Source: Bacteroidales bacterium UBA2030
GTDB taxonomy: Bacteria; Bacteroidota; Bacteroidia; Bacteroidales; TTA-H9
DNA: 23,857 bases
Direction of reading: 5' to 3'
Assembly: GCA_002332755.1 (NCBI GenBank)
Contig: DDBO01000133.1
Location: forward strand, 1-23,857
How positions within the stretch are numbered: the first letter of the stretch is position 1; every line of letters starts with the position of its first letter. A program made the translations under genes and the position numbers. Of this stretch, positions 13,585-23,000 are shown one piece after another. The notes under the pieces are model-generated. The model was not told where the DNA came from, made no database searches, and was given only the letters and a program-made list of their open reading frames with translations.

Positions 13585-13983
13585 CCCGGTTTCTTCATCA
13601 AATTTCCGTTCGAGGGTAATGGGTGAAATACCTATAAAGACTTCAAGGGTAGGATTAACCCTTGCCTCGAAAAGATGACCAGCCCGAGCCTGAAAGTCGG
13701 AACCTGCAAAAGTGACATGTAAATGTAAAAAGGGTTTTCCCTCCTTGAGCATGATGTTCCCGGTAAGCGAACTGATTTCATGAATATCTTCGAGTACTTG
13801 CTTATGGTAGATCCTTTTCTCCGGGTTCCAGGCACCAAACTCAATTCTGTCAACAGCACCAATTGCCTGAATCCAGCCACTGCTTATTTCCAATCGATAA
13901 CATAAGTCTGTTAACGTTTCAACTACAGGTTCACCTTTGGCAAGCCTGGCAAATACTACTGAATCGCTTCGCGAAAAAATCAT
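13561..13983 (-). CDS. PPC/DUF296 domain protein
   Basis: A 140-residue single-domain protein of the plants-and-prokaryotes conserved (PPC, DUF296) family. Its bacterial members form trimers and have an unknown role; the fold is used as a DNA-binding accessory in plant AT-hook proteins. Family features seen are SGWIQAIGAVDRIEFG (35-50), EISSLTGNIML (69-79), the conserved HLHVTFAG (87-94) and AGHLFEARV (101-109), with His87, His89 and His103 as a likely metal site. It starts 36 bases after the DUF6340 lipoprotein stop and is probably its operon partner. Confidence 0.85.
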   Translation of the reverse strand: MIFSRSDSVVFARLAKGEPVVETLTDLCYRLEISSGWIQAIGAVDRIEFGAWNPEKRIYHKQVLEDIHEISSLTGNIMLKEGKPFLHLHVTFAGSDFQARAGHLFEARVNPTLEVFIGISPITLERKFDEETGLFLAWPR

Positions 13984-14019
13984 ACTTTTTTTGTAATAAT
14001 TTGGACAACAGAGATGAGA

Positions 14020-15072
14020 TTATGGTTCAATTTTCAATTGCTCGACAAGCTTGTCAACCTCCGCCTGACGTTTGAATAAGGTTTCACGATATTTTTGGGC
14101 CTCAGGTGTTTGCTTATGCAGTAGCGATTGCTCAATCCAATATAGGGCAATATCAAGCTTCCCCTGCATTTCGCTGGCTAAAGCCATATTAAAAGAAGCA
14201 AGGGCTGCCTGAAGTTTCCTTTTACCTGAGGCAGGCTTAATCCAATAACGGGCAGCGGTGGCCCACATACCTTGTTGGGCATATTCAGCACCTTTCTTAA
14301 AGTCGGAATTATTGGATAAAACGAAATAAAAACGCTGTTCATTACGAAGTGTCGGGCTAATGCGGGAAATATATTTATTTCCAAGTTGACTAGCTATTCG
14401 GGCAAATGCCTCGTCCCTGGCCGGAAAAGCCTGAAGGCAACGATCCCATCCATAGGCTACATTATCCCAAAAAAGGGTATCGCTCACAGTATATCTATCC
14501 ACAACGACTTGTTGCTTAAGATCATAAAACCTGAAGTCGGCCGCACCCACTACTTTCATTTTCATGTAATAAAGTCCCTGGTCGAAACCGTAATAATCGA
14601 ACATATCGAAAGCCCGAATGTCTTCGAGCACGATAGCTCCTTGAGCTCCGGCAGGTGAACACAAGGTATCCAGAACCATCAAGCCCAAGGGAAGGGAAAA
14701 CTGCTGTTGAGGTTGGCGGGGTAGCAAATAAGGATCGGAAGCCAGTTCAAATCTCGCACTTTCCGACATGGCAGCTGTCATGGCATCAATAGCCGACCAG
14801 GAAAGCAACGTATCGTATTTCACCGAATCGTAATATAGTTTTCCGGCAAAGGCATAAAAAACCCCATTAGAATCACTGTTATTCGCAATAGCGTTGTTGA
14901 TGACACAAACTTTATAAATATTTGACGGAATAGAAACGGTTGCAGGTGCCAAAACTTTGAAATGAATGGCCTGCCGGGTTTGGCAACCACCAGATAATAA
15001 AGCAAGCCCAAGCAGCAAACCAAGATAAATTCCAGTATTTAGTCGGTATTTGTAAGAGGTAGAAAGGATCAT
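14020..15072 (-). CDS. DUF6340-type lipoprotein with C-terminal TPR-like helices
   Basis: A 350-residue exported lipoprotein. The N-terminal signal has a hydrophobic core and the lipobox LSGGC (Cys30). After it comes FKVLAPATVSIPSNIYKVCVIN, the 'PA, then beta-strand, then VVN' opening that I associate with the Bacteroidales DUF6340 family. The last third (about 255-345) is helical and looks like tetratricopeptide repeats (KGAEYAQQGMWATAARYW, then KLDIALYWIEQSLL). Family function is not known; it probably sits in the periplasm or outer membrane. The gene is upstream of the PPC gene on the same strand. Confidence 0.75.
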   Translation of the reverse strand: MILSTSYKYRLNTGIYLGLLLGLALLSGGCQTRQAIHFKVLAPATVSIPSNIYKVCVINNAIANNSDSNGVFYAFAGKLYYDSVKYDTLLSWSAIDAMTAAMSESARFELASDPYLLPRQPQQQFSLPLGLMVLDTLCSPAGAQGAIVLEDIRAFDMFDYYGFDQGLYYMKMKVVGAADFRFYDLKQQVVVDRYTVSDTLFWDNVAYGWDRCLQAFPARDEAFARIASQLGNKYISRISPTLRNEQRFYFVLSNNSDFKKGAEYAQQGMWATAARYWIKPASGKRKLQAALASFNMALASEMQGKLDIALYWIEQSLLHKQTPEAQKYRETLFKRQAEVDKLVEQLKIEP

Positions 15073-15293
15073 TCCAAAAATACAATATGAATAAGCTAAA
15101 TTAATAACTTCAAAAACACCTAAATGTTACTTGAACATTCAAAAAATTTTCCTGTACAGAAAAGGATAAATGGAAGGGGAGAAGATTTATGGATGAGATA
15201 TTCTATGGGAGAACATACTTTAAGCTTGAAAATGAATTATCTTTGGGGGTGTAATACAATTATTTAGAACAATTATAAATTTCTGTTATTTTT
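15073..15293. other. AT-rich intergenic stretch, left part
   Basis: The region between the DUF6340 gene and the hydrogenase operator holds no convincing gene. A consensus -7 box TATCTTTG (plus, 15238-15245) lacks a matching -33 element. A CAAAAATA at 15075-15082 would be a minus -7 box, but it would start transcription inside the lipoprotein coding region, so it is not supported. Confidence 0.4.
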
Positions 15294-15317
15294 TTAACAT
15301 TGTTAATTTTTTAACAA
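15294..15317. promoter_or_regulatory. Rex operator in front of the hydrogenase operon
   Basis: TTGTTAA-TTTT-TTAACAA (15300-15317) is a perfect inverted repeat and matches the published clostridial Rex consensus TTGTTAANNNNTTAACAA at every fixed position. A further half-site TTAACA (15294-15299) makes a second overlapping palindrome, TTAACA-T-TGTTAA. It lies immediately upstream of the -7 box of the hydrogenase promoter, where a bound repressor would block RNA polymerase. Rex senses the NADH/NAD+ ratio; no rex gene is in the window. Confidence 0.75.
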
Positions 15318-15325
15318 CAGAGTTA

Positions 15326-15333
15326 TAAATTTG
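15326..15333 (+). promoter_or_regulatory. -7 box of the hydrogenase operon promoter
   Basis: TAAATTTG matches TAnnTTTG. The TTG at 15300-15302, inside the Rex site, is 23 bases upstream and may be the -33 element. Transcription would start near 15340, leaving a leader of about 80 bases. Confidence 0.65.
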
Positions 15334-15420
15334 CAAAGCACTAAAACCCATAGGCATATTTAGCAAACAAATTGATTTTCAATTAATTATACAAAAGCAT
15401 TAAACAAAAAACACCCAGCT

Positions 15421-15810
15421 ATGAGCCAGATCAAATCGTTAGATGATCTTAAAAAAATCAAGGAAGCTGTACAGCAAAAGATACAGCTGAGAGAAAAAAG
15501 TCTGGATCCGGAAAAAGTGGTGCAGATAAAGGTAGGCATGGCCACCAGTGGAATTGCTTCCGGAGCCCGCGAAGTGATGGCTTTTCTGATAGAAGAACTC
15601 GAAAAGCGTAACATCGAGGCAGTAGTCACGCAGGTTGGCGATATGGGCTATTGCTATGCAGAACCCACCATCGAAGTTACCTTACCCGGGAAAGAACCGG
15701 TAGTTTTTGGAAATGTAGATACCAAGAAGGCTGACGAAATTATCGAGAAATATATTAAAAACGGAGAATTGATAGACGGTATCTTACCGGCAAATTATCA
15801 CACCATATAA
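15421..15810 (+). CDS. HndB-like thioredoxin-fold hydrogenase subunit without cluster cysteines
   Basis: A 129-residue protein, first in the hydrogenase operon. It follows the HndB/[2Fe-2S] thioredoxin-like ferredoxin pattern: a helical lead (1-30), then IKVGMATSGIASGAREVM (36-53), VVTQVGDMGYCYAEPTIEV (68-86) and a C-terminal KKADEIIEKYIKNGELIDGI. In cluster-bearing relatives these stretches read ATCG and TGCxGxC. Here Ser43 and Asp74 stand where cysteines should be, and Cys78 is the only cysteine in the whole protein. It probably cannot hold the usual cluster and may have a structural role. It is 27 bases from the next gene. Confidence 0.85.
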   Translation: MSQIKSLDDLKKIKEAVQQKIQLREKSLDPEKVVQIKVGMATSGIASGAREVMAFLIEELEKRNIEAVVTQVGDMGYCYAEPTIEVTLPGKEPVVFGNVDTKKADEIIEKYIKNGELIDGILPANYHTI

Positions 15811-15837
15811 AATTAACAACCAAAAACCTGACTGCAA

Positions 15838-17631
15838 ATGACACAAATCAAGATGCATCTTTTGGTTTGCGGGGGCACAGGTTGCCGCTCATCGCATAGT
15901 GAGTTGGTAGCCAAGGCGCTCAATGAATCATTAGCAAACCATGGATTAGATGCCGAGGCAAAAGTGGTGAGCACCGGATGCTTCGGATTTTGCGAGAAAG
16001 GCCCCATCGTTAAGGTAGTACCCGACAACACGTTTTATGTGCAGGTGAACCCTGACGATGCGGAAGAAATAGTAAAAGAACATGTCCTGAAAGGGCGCAA
16101 AGTGCAGCGTTTGCTCTATCTCGATCCCGAGAAGGAGAAGACTGTGAGCGACGACCGTCACATGACGTTCTATAAAAAACAGATTCGTATTGCTTTACGC
16201 AACTGCGGATTTATTGATCCTGAGAATATTGATGAATATATAGCCCGCGACGGTTATTCAGCTCTGGCCAAATGCCTGACTGAATTTACTCCACAGCAGG
16301 TAATAGATATAATAAAAAAATCGGGTTTGCGTGGACGTGGCGGTGGCGGTTTCCCGACGGGATTGAAATGGGAAATCACCTCACGCGTACAGGCAGATCA
16401 GAAATATGTTATTTGCAATGCCGATGAAGGAGACCCCGGTGCTTTCATGGATCGCTCTATCCTGGAAGGTGATCCTCACTCCGTAATTGAAGCCATGGCT
16501 ATTAATGGTTACTGCACTGGCGCCAGCAAAGGGCTGGTTTATATTCGTGCAGAGTATCCGCTGGCTATCAAACGGTTGCAAATTGCCATTGATCAAGCCC
16601 GCAAATACGGATTACTCGGTGAAAATATATTCGGCACAGGTTTCAACTTCGATATTGAACTTCGTTATGGAGCCGGTGCTTTTGTATGTGGTGAAGAAAC
16701 GGCCCTCATTCACTCTATGGAAGGCAAGCGTGGTGAGCCCACTTTTAAACCTCCATTCCCTTCAGAACATGGTTACCTGGGTAAACCCAGCAACGTAAAC
16801 AACGTTGAAACCTATGCCAATGTTCCGGTTATTATTTTGAAGGGGCCCGAATGGTTTGCCAGTATTGGCACCGAAAAATCCAAAGGTACCAAAGTATTTG
16901 CCCTGGCCGGTAAAGTAAACAATGTGGGACTGATTGAAGTGCCCATGGGAATTACCCTTAGGGAAGTAATTTTTGAAATTGGCGGGGGTATCAAAGGAGG
17001 AAAAGAATTTAAAGCCGTTCAAACCGGTGGCCCCTCGGGTGGCTGTCTTACTGCCCGCCATCTCGACACCCCCATCGATTATGATAACCTGCTGGCAGCA
17101 GGCTCAATGATGGGTTCAGGGGGTATGATTGTAATGGACGAAGATGACTGCATGGTGTCGATTGCCAAATTTTACCTTGAATTCACTGTTGAAGAATCCT
17201 GCGGCAAATGCTCACCTTGTAGAATAGGAAATAAGCGCCTTCATGAAATTCTTGAAAAAATCTGCAAGGGAGAAGGCACAATGGAAGACCTGGAAAAACT
17301 TAAAAATCTCAGCCAGGTCATCAAAGATACCTCCTTGTGCGGATTGGGTCAAACCTCTCCCAACCCTGTGCTCTCTACCTTGGAGAATTTCTGGGATGAG
17401 TATGTTGAACATGTGGTTGACAAGAAATGCCGTGCTGGAGTGTGCAAGAGCCTGATGAAATACACCATTGATCAGGAAGCTTGTGTAGGATGTACTGCAT
17501 GTGCCAGGGCCTGCCCTGTAAATGCTATTAGCGGCGAACGCAAACAACCTCATACAATCAACCAGTCGATCTGCATCAAATGCGGCGCATGTATGGAAAA
17601 ATGTAAGTTTAATGCCGTACTTCTGCAGTAA
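15838..17631 (+). CDS. hydB: NAD(P)-linked [FeFe] hydrogenase, NuoF-like flavin subunit
   Basis: The flavin and NAD(P)(H)-binding subunit of a multimeric hydrogenase. Domains of the 597 residues in order: a thioredoxin-like [2Fe-2S] domain (Cys11, Cys16, Cys48, Cys52); the FMN/NADH domain with LRGRGGGGFPTGLKWE (about 162-177), CNADEGDPGAF (about 194-204) and GAGAFVCGEETALI; a [4Fe-4S] site ESCGKCSPCRIG (about 450-461); and a C-terminal 2x[4Fe-4S] ferredoxin module (CVGCTACARACP, CIKCGACMEKC). This N- and C-terminal extended form is typical of HydB/HndC of trimeric and tetrameric, often electron-bifurcating, hydrogenases. It is followed by hydA after 27 bases. Confidence 0.95.
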   Translation: MTQIKMHLLVCGGTGCRSSHSELVAKALNESLANHGLDAEAKVVSTGCFGFCEKGPIVKVVPDNTFYVQVNPDDAEEIVKEHVLKGRKVQRLLYLDPEKEKTVSDDRHMTFYKKQIRIALRNCGFIDPENIDEYIARDGYSALAKCLTEFTPQQVIDIIKKSGLRGRGGGGFPTGLKWEITSRVQADQKYVICNADEGDPGAFMDRSILEGDPHSVIEAMAINGYCTGASKGLVYIRAEYPLAIKRLQIAIDQARKYGLLGENIFGTGFNFDIELRYGAGAFVCGEETALIHSMEGKRGEPTFKPPFPSEHGYLGKPSNVNNVETYANVPVIILKGPEWFASIGTEKSKGTKVFALAGKVNNVGLIEVPMGITLREVIFEIGGGIKGGKEFKAVQTGGPSGGCLTARHLDTPIDYDNLLAAGSMMGSGGMIVMDEDDCMVSIAKFYLEFTVEESCGKCSPCRIGNKRLHEILEKICKGEGTMEDLEKLKNLSQVIKDTSLCGLGQTSPNPVLSTLENFWDEYVEHVVDKKCRAGVCKSLMKYTIDQEACVGCTACARACPVNAISGERKQPHTINQSICIKCGACMEKCKFNAVLLQ

Positions 17632-17658
17632 TGATAAACTTTTAAAACACTGACTGAA

Positions 17659-19428
17659 ATGGAAACAGTTAAATTCACTATAGATAAAAAGACCATAGAG
17701 GTTGAAAAAGGGACAACCGTTCTCAATGCAGCCAAAAAGGCAGGAATCGACATTCCCTCACTTTGCTATTTCAGCCTCGACGGCATGAAGATAGAAAACA
17801 AACCCGGTGGTTGCAGGGTTTGTGTAGTTGAGGTAGAAGGCAGACGCAACCTGGCTCCTGCCTGTGCAACAGAGGTAACCGATGGCATGGTGGTAAGAAC
17901 CAATTCCATGAGGGTTCTTAATGCACGCAGAACCGTTCTTGAACTAATTTTAAGTGACCACCCCTTTGATTGCCTCGTATGCGCTAAGTCGGGAAATTGT
18001 GAACTGCAATCGCTGGCGCATCGCATGGGCGTTCGCGAAATTCCTTATCAGGGAGCCCAGTCAACTTACCGCAAAGACACCTCCCCAAGCATCATTCGCG
18101 ATGTGGATAAATGTATTATGTGCCGCCGATGCGAAATGATGTGCAATGATGTACAAACAGTTGGAGCGCTGTCAGCTATCAATCGTGGTTTTATGGCAGT
18201 AGTGGCTCCGGCCTTCGAAATGAATCTCGAAAAATCGCCCTGTACCTATTGTGGACAGTGTGTAGCTGTTTGTCCGACAGGTGCTCTAACCGAAGTTGAC
18301 CACACCCGCGATGTTATTTCGGCTCTGGCCGACCCGACTAAAACGGTTATTGTGCAAACTGCACCTGCAGTCAGGGCTGCCCTCGGTGAAGAATTCGGTT
18401 TGGAACCCGGCACATTGGTTACTGGAAAAATGGTGACTGCTTTGCGCGAACTGGGATTCGACTATGTGTTCGATACCGACTTTGCTGCCGACCTCACTAT
18501 CATGGAAGAAGGCACAGAATTACTCGACAGGCTTTCTCGTTATCTCAATGGAGATAAAAGTATTAAGTTGCCTATACTCACCTCATGTTGCCCGGCATGG
18601 GTGAACTTCTTCGAGCACAACTTCCCTGAACTTAAGGATGTTCCTTCTACTGCCCGCTCACCTCAGCAAATGTTTGGCTCAATAGCCAAGAGTTATTTTG
18701 CGAAAAAACTGGGCATCGACCGTAAAGACCTCGTTGTAGTGTCTATTATGCCGTGTCTGGCCAAGAAATATGAATGCCAACGCGATGAATTTAAGGTAGA
18801 TGGCAATCCTGATGTTGATTTTTCAATTTCTACGCGCGAGCTGGCCAATTTAATAAAGCTTGCCAATATCGATTTCAATTCTCTGCCCGATGGCGACTTT
18901 GACCATCCGCTGGGCGAATCGACCGGAGCAGGTGTAATTTTTGGTACCACAGGAGGTGTAATTGAGGCTGCAGTAAGAACAGCATACGAATTGCATACTA
19001 AAAAACCTTTACCCAAAATTACCTTTGAAGAGCTTCGCGGATTGGAAGGATTGCGTTCGGCAACCATTGATTTTGACGGATTGAAATTAAATATCGGTAT
19101 AGCCCATGGATTAGGTAATGCCCGCAAGCTTCTGGAGGATGTACGCGATGGCAAATCCCAATTCCACGCCATTGAAATTATGGCCTGCCCTGGCGGTTGT
19201 ATTGGTGGAGGTGGCCAGCCCCTGCATCATGGCGATGCTTCTATTCTGAGAGCTCGTCAAAAAGCCATTTATCAGGAAGATGCCAATAAACCCATCCGCA
19301 AGTCGCACGAAAATCCTTATATCATAAAACTTTACGAAGAATTCCTGGGCAAACCACTCAGCGAAAAATCTCATCATCTGCTGCATACGCATTACTTCGA
19401 CAAAAGCACGCAGATTATCGTCGAGTAA
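17659..19428 (+). CDS. hydA: [FeFe] hydrogenase catalytic subunit
   Basis: Makes or oxidises H2 at the H-cluster. The 589-residue product has the full N-terminal relay: a plant-type [2Fe-2S] domain (CYFSLDGMKIENKPGGCRVC region, about 36-75), a His-ligated [4Fe-4S] site (DHPFDCLVC, then NCELQ), and two [4Fe-4S] motifs (CIMCRRCEMMC, CTYCGQCVAVCP). The H-cluster motifs are intact: TSCCPAW (308-314, Cys310), MPCLAKKYE (364-372, Cys366) and MACPGGCIGGGGQP (508-521, Cys510 and Cys514). A small-subunit-like tail (about 535-580) closes the protein. The operon context makes it a cytoplasmic NAD(P)-linked enzyme. The maturases HydEFG are not in the window. Confidence 0.97.
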   Translation: METVKFTIDKKTIEVEKGTTVLNAAKKAGIDIPSLCYFSLDGMKIENKPGGCRVCVVEVEGRRNLAPACATEVTDGMVVRTNSMRVLNARRTVLELILSDHPFDCLVCAKSGNCELQSLAHRMGVREIPYQGAQSTYRKDTSPSIIRDVDKCIMCRRCEMMCNDVQTVGALSAINRGFMAVVAPAFEMNLEKSPCTYCGQCVAVCPTGALTEVDHTRDVISALADPTKTVIVQTAPAVRAALGEEFGLEPGTLVTGKMVTALRELGFDYVFDTDFAADLTIMEEGTELLDRLSRYLNGDKSIKLPILTSCCPAWVNFFEHNFPELKDVPSTARSPQQMFGSIAKSYFAKKLGIDRKDLVVVSIMPCLAKKYECQRDEFKVDGNPDVDFSISTRELANLIKLANIDFNSLPDGDFDHPLGESTGAGVIFGTTGGVIEAAVRTAYELHTKKPLPKITFEELRGLEGLRSATIDFDGLKLNIGIAHGLGNARKLLEDVRDGKSQFHAIEIMACPGGCIGGGGQPLHHGDASILRARQKAIYQEDANKPIRKSHENPYIIKLYEEFLGKPLSEKSHHLLHTHYFDKSTQIIVE

Positions 19429-19461
19429 GGTTTTAATCAAAAACTGAAAATAGAAACAATC

Positions 19462-19944
19462 ATGGCTATCATAAAATTACCCGAATGCAAGGTGAATCAG
19501 TTGAAAGAGATTTGTAAATCTTTCAACAACGACAGCGGCGAACTGATCAACGTTTTGCACAAAGCTCAGGATGTTTTTGGCTATCTGCCCGCTGAAGTGC
19601 AGGAAATAGTGGCCAAAGAACTCAATGTTTCGGTTGCCCATGTCTATGGAGTAGTGTCCTTCTACTCATTTTTCACAATGACTCCCAAAGGGCGTTATCC
19701 CATAAGCATTTGTATGGGAACTGCCTGCTATGTAAGAGGAGCAGAAAAAGTACTCGATGAATTCCGTCGTGAGCTGGGTGTTCAGGTAGGCGAAAGCACA
19801 CCCGATGGCCGCCATTCTCTGGCTTGTCTGAGGTGTGTAGGTGCTTGCGGACTGGCTCCGGTAGTGATGGTCGGCGAAAAAGTGTATGGCCGAGTAGCAC
19901 CGGAAGATGTCAAAGGAATCCTCGCCGAGTACGCAAACCTCTGA
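19462..19944 (+). CDS. hydC: NuoE-like [2Fe-2S] hydrogenase subunit
   Basis: A 160-residue thioredoxin-like [2Fe-2S] protein of the NuoE/HndA family. The helical N-terminus (1-60) has the family pattern around LINVLHKAQDVFGYLPAEV. The cluster ligands are Cys84 and Cys89 (CMGTAC), Cys125 and Cys129 (CVGAC). It is the last gene of the hydrogenase operon and is followed by a strong terminator. With HydB and HydA it gives the HydABC set of NAD-dependent or electron-bifurcating hydrogenases; sequence alone does not show whether ferredoxin is co-used. Confidence 0.95.
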   Translation: MAIIKLPECKVNQLKEICKSFNNDSGELINVLHKAQDVFGYLPAEVQEIVAKELNVSVAHVYGVVSFYSFFTMTPKGRYPISICMGTACYVRGAEKVLDEFRRELGVQVGESTPDGRHSLACLRCVGACGLAPVVMVGEKVYGRVAPEDVKGILAEYANL

Positions 19945-19976
19945 TTTCACTCATTTTTGTTCAGGTTTTGGTGCTT

Positions 19977-20011
19977 AGCCGCATTCTGCTTTATTGCAGA
20001 TGCGGCTTTTT
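19977..20011 (+). terminator. Terminator of the hydrogenase operon
   Basis: AGCCGCAT (19977-19984) pairs with ATGCGGCT (20000-20007), continued by CTGC/GCAG (19986-19989, 19996-19999) with one bulged T, a six-base loop and a T-run (20007-20011). Confidence 0.88.
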
Positions 20012-20023
20012 CTTTGTTAAACC

Positions 20024-20053
20024 TTTGCCCTTTAACACCTTTCCATAACTTTA
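20024..20053 (+). promoter_or_regulatory. Promoter of the tricorn-like protease gene
   Basis: TTTG at 20024-20027 and TAACTTTA at 20046-20053 are 18 bases apart; the -7 box differs from the consensus in its last base only. Transcription would start near 20060, about 23 bases before the ATG at 20083. Confidence 0.55.
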
Positions 20054-20082
20054 CACTTCCAAAAATTAAAAACAAACCGCTT

Positions 20083-23000
20083 ATGAAACATGTCACGAGA
20101 TTACTGATTTTCATCCTTATTTCTTTTTCTGGCTTAAGCCTTTATGGAGGGCAAGACCAGGAAAGTCGTCTGATGCGCTTTCCAGCCATACATGGTTCTC
20201 AAATTGTTTTCAGCTATGCCGGCGACCTATATACGGTTGAGCGTAGCGGCGGAATAGCCAGAAAGCTAACCAACGACCCGAACGGGTATGAGATGTTTGC
20301 AAGATTCTCACCTAATGGACAATGGATAGCTTTCACGGGCCAATACGACGGAAATACAGAAGTGTATGTAATGCCTGCCCTGGGGGGTGAACCTCGAAGG
20401 TTAACTTTTACTGCCACCCTCGGCCGGGATGATATTTCCGACCGCATGGGACCCAACAATATAGTAATGACCTGGCGCGATAACCGTTCGATTGTCTTCA
20501 GGTCGCGTAAACAGAGTTTCAATGATTTCAAAGGACAACTGTTTATCGCAAATTTGGAAGGAGGTATTCCGGAAGAACTTCCCTTGCCTTCGGGCGGTTT
20601 CTGTTCATTTTCACCGGATGGCACACAAATGGCTTATAATCAGGTTTTCAGGGAATTTCGCACCTGGAAATATTACCAGGGCGGAATGGCCGACGATATC
20701 TGGATTCATGATTTTAAAACCCGGCAAACCCGAAACATCACCAACAATCCTCACCAAGATATATTCCCCATGTGGTTTGGAGATAAAGTGTATTTCCTCT
20801 CCGACCGCGACCGGGTGATGAATCTTTTTTGTTATGACATGAAAACCAATGAAACCCGCAAAGTCACTCATTTCACTGATTACGATATCAAATTTCCAAG
20901 TCTGGGTGATGATGCCATTGTGTTCGAAAAGGGTGGATATATCTGGATATTCGACATAAAAACAGAAACAGCACAAAAAGTCAGCATTATCATTGCCGAT
21001 GATTTTGCCTCAGGCCGCATGCAATGGATAGATGCTTCAAAAAACATTGGTTCATACGATATAGCGCCTAACGGTAAAAAAGCAGTATTTGGTGCGCGAG
21101 GGGATATATACATAGTACCTGCAAGCAAAGGTGTAACATACAACCTAAGCAAAACTTCGGGTGTGCACGAGCGCAACTTAGCCTGGTCGCCTGATGGTAA
21201 GTGGATTGCATACATTAGTGATGTATCGGGCGAAGATGAAATTTGGATAAGGCCAGCAGATGGCAAGGGAGAACCTATTCAACTTACCGACCTGCGTGAT
21301 ACTTATAAATACGAACTTGCATGGTCACCCGATAGCAAAAAAATTCTGTGGTCTGACAAATTGCAACGTTTGCAATACATTGATATTGAGTCAAAAAAAA
21401 TACATCTGGTGGAGCAAACCTTGGAAGGAGAACTCCGCAGCTTTGCATGGTCGCCCGACAGCAAATGGATTGCCTATGTAATGCCCTCTATTCGTTCAAC
21501 AAGCCGTATTATAGTTTACAATATTGATAATCAACAAAAAGAATTTATTACCGACCGGTGGTACGATGCCACTGACCCCTCTTTCAGCCCTGATGGCAAA
21601 TATCTCTATTTTATATCAAGCCGCAGTTTTAATCCCGTTTACTCCTGGACCGAATGGAACCATGCCTACGTCGACATGCAAAAAGTTTACCTGATACCCT
21701 TAAGGTCGGATATGGCCTCTCCCTTTGGTCCCCAGGCAAATGAGGAAACCGGAGATAAAAAAGAATCCTCACCAATAAAACAGGATAAAAGCAAGGCCGG
21801 TAAAGAAGAACAATCGCAGGTTAACGTAAAAATTGATTTTCAAGGCATATTTGATCGTTCGGTGGCCCTGCCCATAGAAGATGGCCGCTACTGGAACCTG
21901 GCTGCCACAGATGATGGAGTTTGGTATGTGAGGGCTAAAACAGGACAGCGGCAGCCTGCACTTAATTATTTCGACCTAAAAAAACAAAAAGAATCAGAAA
22001 TTGCCAATACGGGAAGCTATGTATTGGCGCCCGATGGGAAAAAAATGCTGATAGCCATGCAGGGGAAATACGCTATTGTAGACTCCCCTAAAAATAAGGT
22101 ACAGGTTGACGAATACCTCGACTTAAGCGGAATGCAAGGCTATGTAAACCTGAAGCAGGAATGGGCACAGATATTCAAGGAATCATGGAGGCAGATGCGC
22201 GACTTTTTCTACGACCCCAATATGCATGGCGTAGATTGGAAGGCCATCTATGAAAAATATGAACCTTTGGTGAAATTTGTTAACAATCGCAACGATCTCA
22301 ATTATATCATTGGAGAAATGATATCCGAGCTTAATGTAGGGCACGCTTATGTGGGAGGAGGAGATAAACCTTCACCCCAAAGGATAAAAACCGGATTGTT
22401 GGGGGCACGACTCAGTAAAGATCCTACTTCTGGATATTTCAAAATCGAAGAAATTTTGCCCGGGGAAAACTGGAACTCCTCATTGCGCTCGCCCCTGACA
22501 GATCCCGGACTCAACATCAACCCTGGAGATTTTATCCTCGAAGTTAACGGTGAATCGACCGCTGCCATGAAAGACATTTATGCTTCACTTGTGGGTATGG
22601 CCGATCGGCAGGTAATCCTTACGATTTCGTCGAAACCCGATCTGTCCGCTGCAAGAAAAGTCACCGTTACTCCCATAGCCGACGAATCAGGACTTTATTA
22701 TCTGAAATGGGTAAGAGGCAATATTGAAAAGGTAGAAAAGGCAACCCATGGTCAGGTAGGCTACATTCATATTCCCGACATGGGGGTTGAAGGACTTAAT
22801 GAATTTGTAAAGTATTTTTATCCTCAACTCGACAAACGCGCACTTATCATTGATGACCGCGGCAATGGAGGCGGTAATGTATCGCCCATGATAATAGAAC
22901 GACTTCGCAGAGAGCTTTCCACCTTTAGTGTGCAGCGTAATGCGGGTGTAAGTACCCGTCCCTCGCAACTTCTCTGGGGACCTAAAGTTTTACTTCTCGA

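Noticed and set aside
15238..15245. Second hydrogenase promoter at TATCTTTG
   Set aside because: No -33 element at a suitable distance, and it is far upstream of the Rex-associated promoter.
16762..17061. Antisense ORFs inside the hydrogenase genes, and similar ones across the window
   Set aside because: They have no family motif and lie opposite well-supported genes with intact catalytic motifs.
19957..20082. Upstream extension of the tricorn-like protease
   Set aside because: It overlaps the hydrogenase terminator and the predicted promoter, and a signal peptide starts at 20083.
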